DNA of 64,000 nt from Phymatolithon calcareum (taxonomy: Eukaryota > Rhodophyta > Florideophyceae > Hapalidiales): the NCBI GenBank assembly GCA_977006965.1, contig OZ345357.1:1612001-1676000 (forward strand). Direction: 5' to 3'. A program made the translations under genes and the position numbers. Positions 1 through 11,322 of this stretch are shown here, piece by piece; position 1 is the first letter of the stretch; each line of letters begins with the position of its first letter. The notes beneath the pieces are model-generated. The model was not told where the DNA came from. It was given only the letters and a program-made list of their open reading frames with translations, and did not search any database.

Positions 1-22
1 ACTTCCCTAACCTTCTCCAACA
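1..22 (+). repeat. End of a plus-oriented Copia LTR
   Basis: The first 22 bases match the terminal segment of the A/C-type LTR (compare 12916-12934 and 29402-29420) and end in CAACA. They abut a minus-strand gag frame directly. The window therefore begins inside an LTR, solo or part of a full element, that is inserted in the gag of E1. The target duplication cannot be checked because the other side lies outside the window. Confidence 0.7.
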
Positions 23-606
23 TCGACACACATTGACATGCGTTGCTCTTCCTGGAGTAGTCGACTCTTCACAAATTCAAGTGAGAATGATTCGTCTTCA
101 TTGCCGAGAGCATCAAGTGCACTTTTCAAGCCGTCGTAGCGGTCTGGAAGTCCGTTCAATACAGCCATGGCCATTTCTTTATCGTCAATATCGACACCCA
201 TTGACTTAAGGGTGGATGCGAGTTTGCGAGTGCGGTTCGTATAGGGCAGTATTTTCTCGTCCTCGAGCATAGTGGCAGTGTAGAACTTGCGTCTAGTGGC
301 CAGTTTGTTCAAAAGAGTGTGTCGTTCGAAGATATTGAGAATCGACGTCCACATTTCTTTGGCCGTTTCGACATCCTGCACATGCTCCAGATGTTCGTCT
401 GAAAGCGAGAGACCGATAATATCCTTTGCTTTATTGTCATTACGACGCCAGAGCTTGAAATCGTCGGAATCTCGTGCCGTTGGATCGTCCTCTATGAACT
501 CGTCGAGTTCACGGAATGATAGTACTAGCTGAATTTTCTGTTTCCAAGCGTGGAAATTGGACTCATTTAACTTTTCGACCTTCAGCGTTCCTTGGGAGTT
601 GTCCAT
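23..606 (-). pseudogene. Copia gag N-terminal part, truncated (E1)
   Basis: The frame starts at the ATG at 606-604 with MDNSQGTLKVEKL, the start shared by the gag genes of A, C, D and E. It runs about 195 codons to the point where an LTR end interrupts it. It is the UBN2-type gag of Copia elements: a helical capsid region with FHAWKQKIQLVLSFRELDE, then LSLSDEHLEHVQDVETAKEMW and LNGLPDRYD. Gag packages the element RNA into cytoplasmic particles. The zinc knuckle, protease and pol are missing because the gene is cut by the inserted LTR. No internal stop is seen in this part. Confidence 0.85.
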
Positions 607-1186
607 TTTGCGCAGTGGGGGTCTTCTATTCTTGTCGAAAATCCGTTCGGGGAGTCCACTGCGAGTCAACCGAAGTTAACTATCAAGGCAATCTGTCCCT
701 TATAAGAAATTCCTTCGAGTCGGAATGACCCGGTCCTTGATCGGGGGATGTCTCAATGGCCGTATACCTCTTGTGGCGTTTTGGCACACCTGAACCTGCA
801 GTCGGCAACACGCAATGCAAGACGTTTTGTGGTATCCTGAGGTGGGCCCGACAAGAAAACCGAAGGTAATCAAGCAAGGAGACACAACAGAAACCCTTGT
901 GGTGTTTTGGTACACCTGAACCTGCAGCCGGCAACGCGCACTGCAAGACGCTATAACACTTTCTGAACGGGCCTCACTCAAAGACCAGAGGTAATTGAGC
1001 AAGGAACCGAACAGGAAGCTCGTGAACAGAGACAGACAAGTCCCCTGGAGCGGGCCTTCCGAGAAAACCAGAGGTAATCAAGCAAGGATGCGCAACCAGG
1101 AGAAGATCGGGGGCGAAGGATGAGCCCCGGAGACGACGATGATGATGAAGCGCGGTGGTGATCAAGCGCTGACAGGGCCCATAACC
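607..1186 (-). other. E1 leader with primer-binding site
   Basis: This untranslated leader lies between the 5' LTR and gag of E1. It contains a roughly 125-bp direct duplication: the block TTTTGGYACACCTGAACCTG occurs near 778 and again near 905. The equivalent leaders of A (2035-2522) and C (25327-25832) carry the same duplicated block. The primer-binding site is at 1173-1186; read on the plus strand it is CAGGGCCCATAACC, one base from the initiator tRNA-Met anticodon-arm sequence seen in B, C, D, E and H. Confidence 0.7.
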
Positions 1187-1629
1187 TGTTGTTGGAGGTT
1201 AGGGAGGAGATGAGGTGAAGGAAAAAGTTTGGTTGGAGTGAACTGGTTGAGTAGAAGATGAGTTGTGTGTGAATGAGTTCCTTGGTTTATTCACTTGGCG
1301 GACCTCAGGTCAAGACTATATAGACCTGAGAACACAACCAGACTTGATGAAAACCCTAATTGACGACGGAGACACTATAACCCTAAACAAATTTGTCATA
1401 CTATCATATGACACGTGTAACATGAAAAAATGAAGAATCATCTACTGAGTGAGGGGGTATGCTTATCATACTCTTATCATACTCTGACACGTGTCAATGC
1501 CAATCTTCTTGATCCAAAGTTTTGAGGCACTTTGACATTCGACTTGACACGTGTACACGTGTACCGAGATCATACCTTGATATTGAAGTCTGTTTGCGAC
1601 TACAGCTCCAAGCAATCACACTTCCAACA
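1187..1629 (-). repeat. 5' LTR of E1
   Basis: It starts TGTTGTTGGAGG directly after the primer-binding site and ends CTTCCAACA, 443 bp. It contains TATATAG around 1316 and several CACGTG boxes, and it matches the A/C LTR type. In element direction it reads from high to low coordinates. It is followed without a spacer by another, truncated LTR. Confidence 0.85.
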
Positions 1630-2034
1630 AAACTTTTGGTGGAAAGAATTGGTTGAGGAGAAGTTGGGCTGTGAGTGAACGAGTTCCTTGGTTTATTGAC
1701 CTGGCGGACCTCAGGTCAAGACTATATAGACCTGAGAACTCAACCAGACTTGATCAAAACCCTAATTGACGACGGAGACACTCTAACACTAAAAGAGTTG
1801 TCATAATATCATATGACAGGTGTAACATGAAAAAAATGAAGGATCATCTACTGAGTGAATGGAGTATGATTATCATACTCTTATCATACTTTGACACGTG
1901 TCGCTGCCAATATTCTTGATTCAAAGTTCTGAGAAACTTTAACTTTCGACTTGACACGTGTACATGCGTACCGAGATCATACCTTGATTTTGAGGTGTGA
2001 CGCGACGAGAGCTCCAAGCTTCACACTTTCAACA
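1630..2034 (-). repeat. Truncated LTR, same orientation as the E1 LTR
   Basis: This is a 405-bp copy of the same LTR type lacking about the first 43 bp; it begins at the AAACTTTTGG block and ends TTTCAACA. It abuts the E1 LTR on the left and the leader of the plus-strand element A on the right. Because it is minus-oriented it cannot be the 5' LTR of A. It marks a rearranged junction. Confidence 0.75.
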
Positions 2035-2585
2035 CGCGTTTCATCATCATCGTCATCATCTCCGGGGTTCACCTTCGCCCCCGATCTGTCTTTGTCTGAT
2101 CTTTCATCTTGCGTATCCTTGTCAAGAATCGTTGATTCTTGCTCGGCCCGCTTCAGAAGATTCTTTTCTCCGATTCTCGTGCTCGCGTATCCTCGTTATG
2201 TATCCCTGATCCTTACGGGGCCCGCTTCAGGGGATCACTAAGCGTCTTGCAGTGCGCGTTGCCGGCTGCAGGTTCAGGTGTACCAAAACATCACAAGGGT
2301 TTTCCTGTTGCGTATCCTTGTTAAAAATCTTTGATTCTTACTAGGCTCGTTTCAAGATAACACAAAACGTCTTGCAGTGCGTGTTGCCGGCTGTATGTTC
2401 AGGTGTCCCAAAACGACACAAGAGGTATACGGCCATGGAGCCATCCCCCGATCAAGGTCCAGGTCACATTGACTTGAAGGAATTTCTTATACGGGATAGA
2501 TTGCCTTGATAGTTAACTTCGGTTGACTCGCAGTGGACTCCTCGAACGGATTTTAGACAAGAATAGACGACCCACACTCCACAAA

Positions 2586-3277
2586 ATGGACAACTCGCAA
2601 GGAACGCTGAAGGTCGAGAAACTCAATGAGACCAATTTCCATGCTTGGAAACAGAAAATTCAGCTCGTACTATCATTCCGCGAACTTGATGAATACATTG
2701 AGGACGATCCACCAGCACGGGACTCGGACGATTTCACTCTCTGGCGTCGAAGTGACAACAAGGCAAAGGCTATTCAGGCTTTCTCTCTCGGATGAACATC
2801 TCGAGCATGTGCAAGATGTGAATACGGCCAAGGAAATGTGGCAGTCGATCTTGAATATCTTTGAAAGACATACACTTCTGAACAAACTGGCCGCTCGCCG
2901 CAAGATCTATACCGCCACAATGCTCGAGGACGAGAAATACTTTCTTATACGAACCGTATTCGCCAGCTCGCATCCACCCTCAAGTCAATGGGTGTTGATA
3001 TCGACGACAAAGAAATGGCGATGGCTGTGCTTAACGGACTTCCGGAATGGTACGATAGCTTAATCAGTGCACTCGATGCTCTTGGCAACGAGGATGAGTC
3101 ATTCTCGCTCTAGTTTGTGTAGAACAGACTTTTGCAAGAGGAGCAGCGTATTTCTGTGAGAGTCGAAGCAACAACCGTGAAAGCTAAGACTGCCGCACTG
3201 TTCAAAGCCTGACGCAATGGAGAACGCATTCGTGATCACTACGAACATTGTCATCGATCCGGACATAAGACCGTAAA
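2586..3277 (+). pseudogene. Copia gag, frameshifted (A)
   Basis: Gag starts at the ATG at 2586 (MDNSQGTLKVEKL) and runs in one frame to about 2775. There the sequence for AKSIIGLSLSDEH, still intact in C, has changed and the frame shifts. The second frame continues to 3063, and a third carries remnants of the zinc knuckle (HCHRSGHKTVKCW) up to about 3275 with internal stops. The gene is dead. The order and sequence match element C at the same sites. Confidence 0.85.
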
Positions 3278-6232
3278 GTGTTGGACCAATTCCCCCAGCT
3301 TCCTCCGGAAAGATACAAACGTCGGAAAGAAAAGCAAACAAAACCATCTGCATTTCTGACTGATGAGTCGGAACCTGTTCGTGTCATGTCTGATTCCGAC
3401 TCTGTATGCTTGATGGCCAAGGTGCGCAATTCCGACATTTCCGAGAAGTCAAAGTCCTGGATCATTGACTCTGGAAGCACATCCCACATGACGTTTGACC
3501 GCTCACTCTTCTGCACGTACACCGAACTGTCGTCTACTGTTGAAATGGGAACGAAAGCTAATGCCACAATCGCTGGAAAGGGTGATGTTATTATTACAAT
3601 CAATGTGAATGGGAAGCCGTCGAAATGCAAACTCAGGGATGTTATGCACATACCAGACTTTGGATACTCTTTACAATCGGTATTTAAAATGAATGAGTAT
3701 GGATATGGAATTACGTTCAAGAACAGTCGTTGCTATGTTAAAGCTCATGATGACACGGTTGCTACAGGAACACTTCGCAATAGTCTCTACTCACTCGATC
3801 TTGCAGATGGCAATAAAGTTACCGAAGTTTCTTCTCTTGCGAGCCTCCAGTTTTGGCATGAACGTCTCGCTCATGTCCATCCCTCTGGTATCTCTGATAT
3901 GGTACGTCATGGATTGGTCAAAGGTGTGAACAGAGCTCCCAATCTAATCTCAGAAAATCAATGCAAAGGCTGTCTCGCCGGCAAATCCCATCGCGCTCCT
4001 ATCCCAAAGTCTAGTAATACTTGTTCTGAAGCCGTTCTCGATCTCGTACATTTTGACGTCTTTGGTCCTATCGACATTCCGTCCCTTGGAGGATCGCAGT
4101 ACTTCATCACATTCATAGATGATCACTCCAAGTGGACCACGGTATGCACCATGCGACTGAGGTCGGAGAGCTTTGAGTGTTTTCGAAAGTTCCACAAGTA
4201 TGCTGAAACCCATACTGGTAGAAAGCTTAAGCATTTGAACATTCAGGACTTCTCGACTGCACCAAGGCTCAAGGCTCTTAGGACCGATAACGGAGGCGAG
4301 TACCTTTCCAACGAGTTCAAGGCATATTTGGCACAACACGGTATACATCAGCAACTCACAGTAGCATATACTCCACAACAGAATGGGGTGGCTGAGCGCA
4401 TGAACCGCACACTTCTCAACTTGGTGCTCTCGATGCTTCATCACATAGGTATCGAGAAGACGTTCTGGGCTGAAGCACTTGCTGTATGTTCGCAATCGAG
4501 TTACGTCACGAGGACTTCCTTCGAACACGACGCCCCATCACATATGGATGGGTACCGCTCCAGACTTGGGACACTTACATGTGTTTGGCATAAAGTGTTG
4601 GTACGTGATTCCGAAAAAGAAGGTTAAGAAACTCGACTCTCGAACTCGTGAAGCCATTATGCTGGGATATGCGACTTCGTCTAAAGGATATAAGCTGTGG
4701 GATCCGAGCTCGAAGAAGGTGATTGTGTCAAGGGATGTGACGATCGACGAATCGGATTGTCGATTAGGTGAGTCAGAAACGGATGTATCCACTGACATTC
4801 CAGACGACGCAGTCGTCCGAGCATGTGAGGATAAGGTTAAAGCTAAGGGCACTTCAGAGGAAAACAACAAGAACCTCGATGTGACTAACGAAGAAGAGCA
4901 GCCGGCGAACGATGCAGAACAACCAACAACACACCGGCATCTGAAGTTGCTTCTACTCGACCATTTTCCTTCAACCAAACTTTTTCTTTCTCCTCATCAA
5001 TAGCCGAACCTTCTCCAACAGTGACGTTCGACGAATCGGATTGCCGATTAGGTGAGGCTGAAACGGATGTATCCACTGACATTCCAGACGACGGAGTCGT
5101 CCAAGCATGTGAGGATACAGTTGAAGCTAAGGACACTTCGGAGGAAAACAACAAGAACCTCGACGTGACTAACGAAGAAGGGCAGCAGGTGGACGATGCA
5201 GAAGTAACAGCACCACCGGCATCTGAAGTAACAACACCGATGATCGCCAAACCCATTCTGCGCAGGTCAGCTCGGGTCTCAAAACCTCCCACTGACTTCT
5301 GGAGAGCACCCCCCGCACAATGCAATGCTTGACTTCGAATCTGTCAATCTCGCATCGTAATCCGGTTTGTTTTCTCGTCAAATACCTCAGACCTTTAAGG
5401 AAGTGACTTCAAATCATAGTGTAGACTCCTGGTCAAAGGCCATTGAGAAAGCACATTCTTCACTCGTCCATAACAATACCTGGAAACTGGTTCTGCGCAA
5501 CTCCGACATGAACGTGCTACCGTGCAAGTATGTCTTCAAGGTCAAGGATACAGGCCCAAAAGTCCGAATTGTTGCAAAAGGGTTCAGACAGGTGCATGTG
5601 GTGGACTACGTTGAAACGTATGCACCAGTAGTGAAATTCACCTCGATTCGTATCCTACTTGCATCAGTTGCTGTCCATGATCTGGAACTCCACGAAATGG
5701 ATGTTGTGACAGCGTTCCTGCATGGTGACCTTGACGAAGATATCTACATGGAAGTTCCGGCCGGATTTCGAGATCTCAAGCATGTCAACCTTGTTTGCAA
5801 GGTCTTGAAAGCACTATACGGCCTGAAGCAAGCTCCGCGGCAATGGCTTGCAAAGATCGAGAAATTCCTCATCGACGAGCTCGTCTTCTCAAGCAGCCCC
5901 AACGATCCTTGTCTGTACGTCCGGCACAAGTTAAACAGCATCATGATCATCGCCCTGTATGTGGATGACTTACTGATTGCTGGAAACGACACCTCTGCCA
6001 TTTCGTGGATCAAGGGGGAGCTGAACAAGCGGTTCGAGATGAAGGACCTTGATGAAGCAAGTGTATGCCTTGGGCTTGAGATTCGCCGGGACCGTACTCT
6101 TCGGACCCTTCATCTTTCGCAGTCTGTCTACGCCCAGTCGGTCTTGGAACGCTTCGGCATGGAGAACTCGAAACCGGCACCTACCCCAATGGAGTCAAGC
6201 AACAAGAACACCGCAATCGAGGAAGTGGATAT
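3278..6232 (+). pseudogene. Copia pol, 5' part (A): protease, integrase, RT
   Basis: The protease active site is in WIIDSGSTSHMTFD near 3463. The GAG-pre-integrase zinc region (H-X-H, then CKGCLAGKSHR) is near 3850-3995. The integrase core follows with D in HFDVFGP, D in LRTDNGGEY and E in QQNGVAERMNR near 4380. The RT starts near 5500 and has the YVDD site at about 5958. Breaks occur near 4480-4627 (frameshift in the integrase), at 5003-5020 (LTR scar), and between 5332 and 5367. The frame ends where B begins and resumes at 11766. Confidence 0.9.
4741..5220 (+). repeat. Internal tandem duplication around an LTR scar in A
   Basis: The segment starting at 4741 (linker between integrase and RT, encoding DESDCRLGE...DVSTDIPDD) is repeated from 5022. 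Between the two copies, about 4960-5012, lies the last 50 bp of a plus-oriented A/C-type LTR ending CCAACA. The arrangement suggests recombination between two elements, one with an LTR inserted at this place. Confidence 0.75.
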
Positions 6233-6675
6233 TGTTGTTGGAGGTTATGGGGAAGGTTGGTTGAGGTTGAGAAGTTGGATGGTTGCGAGTTGTTGCTTGG
6301 ATTTTACTCGAACCGGGTCTCGGAACATGGCTATATAGAGCTCAAAATCAGATCTCAAGTGGCTCCCACATGCTAGATCTAATTATGGGCCCTTAGTTGA
6401 CGACGGAGGCCCATTAACCCTAAACAAATCTATCATAATACTATCATATTGTATGACACGTGTAATATACCAAAATGCATTATTTTTGATACTGAGTCAG
6501 GGAGTATGATTATCATACTCCAATCATGTTCTGACACGTGTCTTAGCCAAACTTAGTATCTCATCATTTCGAAACATCTGTGCAAAATCGATGACACGTG
6601 TACACGTGTACCGAGATCACACATTCATAATGAAGTGCTCTGCGACTTTAGTAGTAAGCAGATACACTTCCAACA
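6233..6675 (-). repeat. 3' LTR of B
   Basis: It runs from TGTTGTTGGAGG to CTTCCAACA, 443 bp, preceded by the target duplication GATAT at 6228-6232 and followed by the polypurine tract. It matches 11323-11765 throughout as far as I can read. Confidence 0.95.
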
Positions 6676-6696
6676 CTCCCCCTTGATCGAGGAACA

Positions 6697-9600
6697 CTAT
6701 AAGCTTTGGCTGCATACTCCCATTGCTTGTGCGAACTTGACAGTCTTGACGCGATCAAGTGGCTTCGTTAATGCATCGGCTACCATTGACTCTGTCTTGC
6801 AATACTCGATCTTAAGCTGCCCAGTTGCAACCACGTGTCGTACATAGTGATATTGTATGTCGATGTGCTTGTTGCGCTGAGTGATAGCGGTGTTTCTTCC
6901 GGTGGCAATTGCGCTTTGACTGTCTGTGTACAGAGTCATATGGATGGGTTTGTCGAGTCCATGTACATCGGCGATAAGTCTTGAAAGCCAAACAGCTTCT
7001 TTCGCTGCGGCACATGAGGCGATATACTCCGCTTCGCAGGTTGAAGTTGCGACGATTGTCTGCTTCCTGGAACGCCAGCTTATGGCTCCCCCTGCGAGTA
7101 AGAACACGTAGCCACTTGTAGAACGCCGAGTCTTGAGACATCCTGCCCAATCCGAGTCAGTATAGCCAATTGGGGTTAACTCGGTGTCCGAACCAAAGAG
7201 AATTCCGTGGTCTCGAGTACCTGCGATGTATCGAAAAACACGCTTCACAGCCATCCAGTGACGTGTAAGAGGCTTTTCGGAAAACGAAGATAACTTGCCG
7301 ACCGCGTCCGAGATGTCTGGACGAGTGCCCACCATCAAGTACATGAGACTACCAATGGCCGGACGGTATGGAACTTCGTCGGCGACGGACTCGGTGATAT
7401 CGACTTCAGCGATGTCGGTCGCGTTATAGCTGGACTCCATTGGGGTAAGCGCTGGTTTGGCATTTTCCATGTTGAATCGTTCCAGTACCGACTGAGCATA
7501 CACTGACTGCGAGAGATGAAGGTTCCGAAGCTTTCGATTGCGACGGATCTCAAGTCCAAGACATACACTTGCCTCACCAAGGTCTTTCATCTCGAATCGC
7601 TTGTTTAGCTCCCCCTTGATCCAGGAAATTGAGGACGTGTCGTTTCCGGCAATTAGCAAGTCATCAACGTACAAGGCGATGATCATGATACTGTCAGACT
7701 TGTGCCGCACATACAGACATGGATCATTGGGGCTGCTGGAGAACTCAAGCTCGTCGATGAGAAACGTGTCAATTTTCGCATGCCATTGTCTAGGTGCTTG
7801 CTTCAACCCGTAGAGTGCTTTCAGAAGCTTGCAAACAAGGTCAGGACGCTTGGGATCTCGAAAGCCAGCTGGAACTTCCATGTAGATGTCTTCGTCGAGG
7901 TCGCCGTGCAAGAAGGCCGTCACCACGTCCATTTGGAATAACTCCAGGTCATGGACTGCAACAGTTGCAAGTAGGATACGGATCGACGTGAACTTGACGA
8001 CGGGGGCATACGTTTCTCCGTAGTCCACCCCATGCACCTGTCGGAATCCTTTTGGAACGATACGAACTTTTGGACCTGTATCCTTAACTTTAAAGACATA
8101 CTTGCATGGCAAGACGTTCATGTCGGAGTTGCGTGGAACCAGCTTCCAAGTGTTGTTACGTGTGAGTGACGAGTGTTCATTCTCGATGGCGAGAGACCAA
8201 AAGTCGATATTATCAGATGAAGTCGCTTCCTTGAAGGTCTGCGGCACTTGATGAAAAGACATATGGCTTTCGGATGCTAGGTTGAGAGACTCGAAGGCAA
8301 GCATTGCCGTATGCGAGGGAGCATTCCAAAAATCAGTGGGTGGTTTAGATACTCGAGCTGACCGACGCAAAATTGGTTTTGCGATCGTTGGTGTAGCTTC
8401 GTCAGAGCCTCGTGCAGGTACGGATTGTTCGTGCTCGGCTGCTTGTTCGCTTTCATCACTGTTCTTGTCTAAGTCATTCTTCGCCTCTTCCGACATGTGC
8501 TTTGCTTCCGCCGTATGCTCATGTATTTGGGAATTTTCAACTTCAAGAGTTCCAGAGAACACGTCTATTTCAGCATGACTTATTCTGCAATCTGATTCGT
8601 CGAACGTCACGTCCCGTGACACAATCACCTTTCTCAACTCTGGATCCCAAAGCTTATACCCTTTCGAAGAGAACGCATATCCCAGCATAACCGCTTCACG
8701 AGTACGACTGTCGAGTTTCTTCACTTTCTTTTTCGGAATCACATACCAGCACTTTGCGCCAAACACACGCAAGTGTCCCAAATCTGGAGCGGTACTCATC
8801 CATATGTGATGAGGGGTTGTGTTCGAAGAAATTCCTCGTGAAGTAACTCGATTACGGACATACACAGCAGTTGCAAGTGCTTCAGCCCAGAACTTCTTCT
8901 CGATGCTTCTGTGATGAAGCATCGAGCGCACCAAGTTGAGAAGTGTGCGGTTCATGCGCTCAGCCACCCCATTTTGTTGTGGGGTGTATGCAACTGTAAG
9001 CTGCTGGTGGATACCGTGTTCTAAAAGATATGCTTTGAACTCGTTGGAAAGGTACTCGCCTCCATTGTCTGTCCGAATTACTTTGAGCTTTGTTCCTGTG
9101 TGTGTCTCAGCGTACTTGTGAAACTTTCGAAAGCACTCAAAGCTCTCCGATTTCCGCCGCATAGTGAATGTCGTAGTCCACTTGGAGTAGTCATCTATAA
9201 ATGTGATGAAGTACTGAGAGCCTCCAAGAGATGGAATATCTACTGGACCGAGAACGTCGGAATGAACGAGATCAAGGACAGACTTTGAACAAGAGCTACT
9301 GGTCTTTGGAATTGGATCACGATGACCTTTCCCTGCAATGCAGCCTTCACATGGATGAGGTGATTTTGGACTGGGAGAAATGCTAATACCTTTAACTACC
9401 CCATGACGTACCATATCGGAAATGCCGGAAGGGTGAACATGAGCGAGACGCTCATGCCAGAGTTGGAGACTAGCAAAACAAGAAACTTCGTTAAGTTTAT
9501 TTTCATCGCCAAGATCAAGTGAATACAAACTCTTGCGTAAAGTACCTGATGCAATAGTTACGTCATGCGCCTTAACAAAGCATCGACTGTTTTTGAACAT

Positions 9601-9895
9601 TATTCCGTACCCATGCTCATCCATTTTGGAAACTGACAGAAGAGAGTATCCAAAGTCTGGAATATGCATCACATCTCTCAGCTTGCATTTCGACATTTTG
9701 CCACCAACATTGAGAGTAATGATAACATCTCCTTTTCCAGCGATTGTGGCTGTTGCTCTAGTTCCCATTTCGACAGTTGAAGACAATTCAGTATAAGAGC
9801 AAAAGATTGAACCATCGAAAGTCATGTGCGATGTGCTACCAGAGTCTATGATCCAGGACTTAGATTTTTTGAGGAATGTTGGAATTGCGCACGTT
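6697..9895 (-). pseudogene. Copia pol of B: protease, integrase, RT, RNase H
   Basis: An open stretch of 1,042 codons runs from 9825 to 6697. It begins just after the protease active site; the DSGSTSHM codons lie at about 9823-9850. In order: GAG-pre-integrase zinc region (HERLAHVHP, CEGCIAGKGHR), integrase core (HSDVLGP, RTDNGGEY, QQNGVAERMNR), an RT with YVDD, and RNase H ([24 protein letters not shown]). One extra A in an A-run near 9868 throws the frame just before the protease site (normally NSDISEKSKSWIIDSG in relatives). Apart from that, the enzyme part looks complete. In the wild-type arrangement it is fused to gag. Confidence 0.92.
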
Positions 9896-10030
9896 GGCCA
9901 TCAGGCATACGAAGTCGGAATCAGACATGACACGAATGGGCTCTGATTCTTCCGTGACAAACGCAGCTGGTTTGGCTGGCTTTGCATTTCGACGTTTGTA
10001 TCCTTCAGGAGCGAGGTGCGGAAATTTTCT

Positions 10031-10731
10031 TCAGCACTTCAGCGCGTGATGTCCGGGTCGATGGCAATGGTCGCAGTAATCACGAATTCGTTCTCCATCG
10101 CGTCTCGCAGTGAATAGAGCAGCAGTCTCGGCTTTAACTGTTGATGCTTCCATACGCATTGACATGCGTTGCTCTTCTTGCAAGAGTCTGCTTTTTACAA
10201 AGTCGAGAGAGAATGACTCATCTTCATTGCCGAGCGCATCTAATGCACTGATCAGGCTGCCGTAGCGTTCCGGGAGACCGTTGAGCACAGCCATTGCCGT
10301 TTCCTTACCTCAATATCGACGCCCATTGACTTGAGGGTGGACGCGAGTTGTCGAATACGGTTGGTGTAGGGCAGTATTTTCTCCTCTTCTTGCATTGTTG
10401 CAGTGTAGAACTTTCGACGAGCGGCCAATTTATTTAAAAGAGTGTGTCGTTCGAAAATGTTGAGAATCGAAGACCACATTTCTTTTGCCGTTTCCACATC
10501 TCGTACATGTTCGAGATGTTCGTCCGAGAGAGAAAGTCCGATAATGGCCTTTGCCTTTTTGTCACTTCGACGCCAGACAGTGAAATCGTCAGAGTCCCGT
10601 GCTGGTGGATCGTCTTCGATGTGTTCATCAAGTTCGCGGAATGAAAGAACTAGCTGAATCTTATGTTTCCAAGAGTGGAAATTGGTCTCATTGAGTTTAT
10701 CGACCTTCAGCGATGCTTGCGTACTGTCCAT
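10031..10731 (-). pseudogene. Copia gag of B with frameshift and nonsense codon
   Basis: Gag starts at the ATG at 10731-10729 (MDSTQASLKVDKL) and reads through the UBN2 capsid region to MGVDIE. A small deletion near 10310 then shifts the frame; relatives read MGVDIDDKEMAMAVLNG here. The next frame covers MAVLNGLPERYG to the zinc knuckle (CDHCHRPGHHALKC) and stops at TGA 10033-10031, where relatives have a Trp codon (KCWxKFPHLAP). Both lesions are minimal, consistent with recent inactivation or copying error. Confidence 0.9.
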
Positions 10732-11308
10732 GATGGCAGTTGGAGATCTTGAAAAATCTTGCCGAAATCCGTTCCGGGAGTCCACTGCGAGCCAACACAA
10801 GGTCAGCTGTCAAGGCAATCTATCCCGTATAAGAAGTCGCTTCGAATCAATATGACCCGGACCTTGATCTGGGGATGGCGCGAAGCCGTATACCTCTTGT
10901 AGTGTTTTGGTACACCTGAACCTGCAGTCGGCAACACGTACTGCAAGACGTAATCTTCCACAACAAGAACAACAGAGTTGTCTTGCTTATCTGCTCGCTG
11001 ACCGGGGGACCCTGGAAGAGTGGCCCGGGCAGCAGAGTCGAGATAAACACCTTGATCCAAGGACCCGAAAGAACCCCAACCGAGCGTCTGTGACTGTGAA
11101 AGCCTGAGTGCTGCGATGTGAGAGGCTCTTCCGGGGCGAGGGTACCAGGGCGCGATATGTCCACAAAGGAGTACACCCTCTTCCTCGAACCAAGGGGCCA
11201 GCGGAAGACGAAGAAGACGGCGGATGAAAATGATGATGATGATCGCGGGCGAAGCAGGAGCCCGGGAGATGATGAAGATGATGAAGCGCGGTGGTTGCTA
11301 AGCGCTGA

Positions 11309-11322
11309 CTGGGCCCATAACC
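11309..11322 (-). other. Primer-binding site of B, initiator tRNA-Met anticodon arm
   Basis: On the plus strand the site reads CTGGGCCCATAACC directly next to the LTR. This string equals the anticodon stem and loop of eukaryotic initiator tRNA-Met as in Drosophila, so the minus-strand site pairs with a tRNA cut in the anticodon loop rather than with an intact 3' end. Drosophila copia and yeast Ty5 prime in this way. That the same happens here is inference. Confidence 0.75.

Noticed and set aside
287-532. Plus-strand open frame across the gag of E1, and similar frames opposite every gag (for example 10442-10657, 20389-20634)
   Set aside because: They are antisense shadows. The same serine-rich translation appears opposite each gag copy because the gag sequence is conserved, and none has a start context or independent support.
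2037-2324. Serine-rich frames in the Copia leaders
   Set aside because: They come from ATC/TCA-rich leader sequence with tandem blocks. The frames are not kept between A and C.
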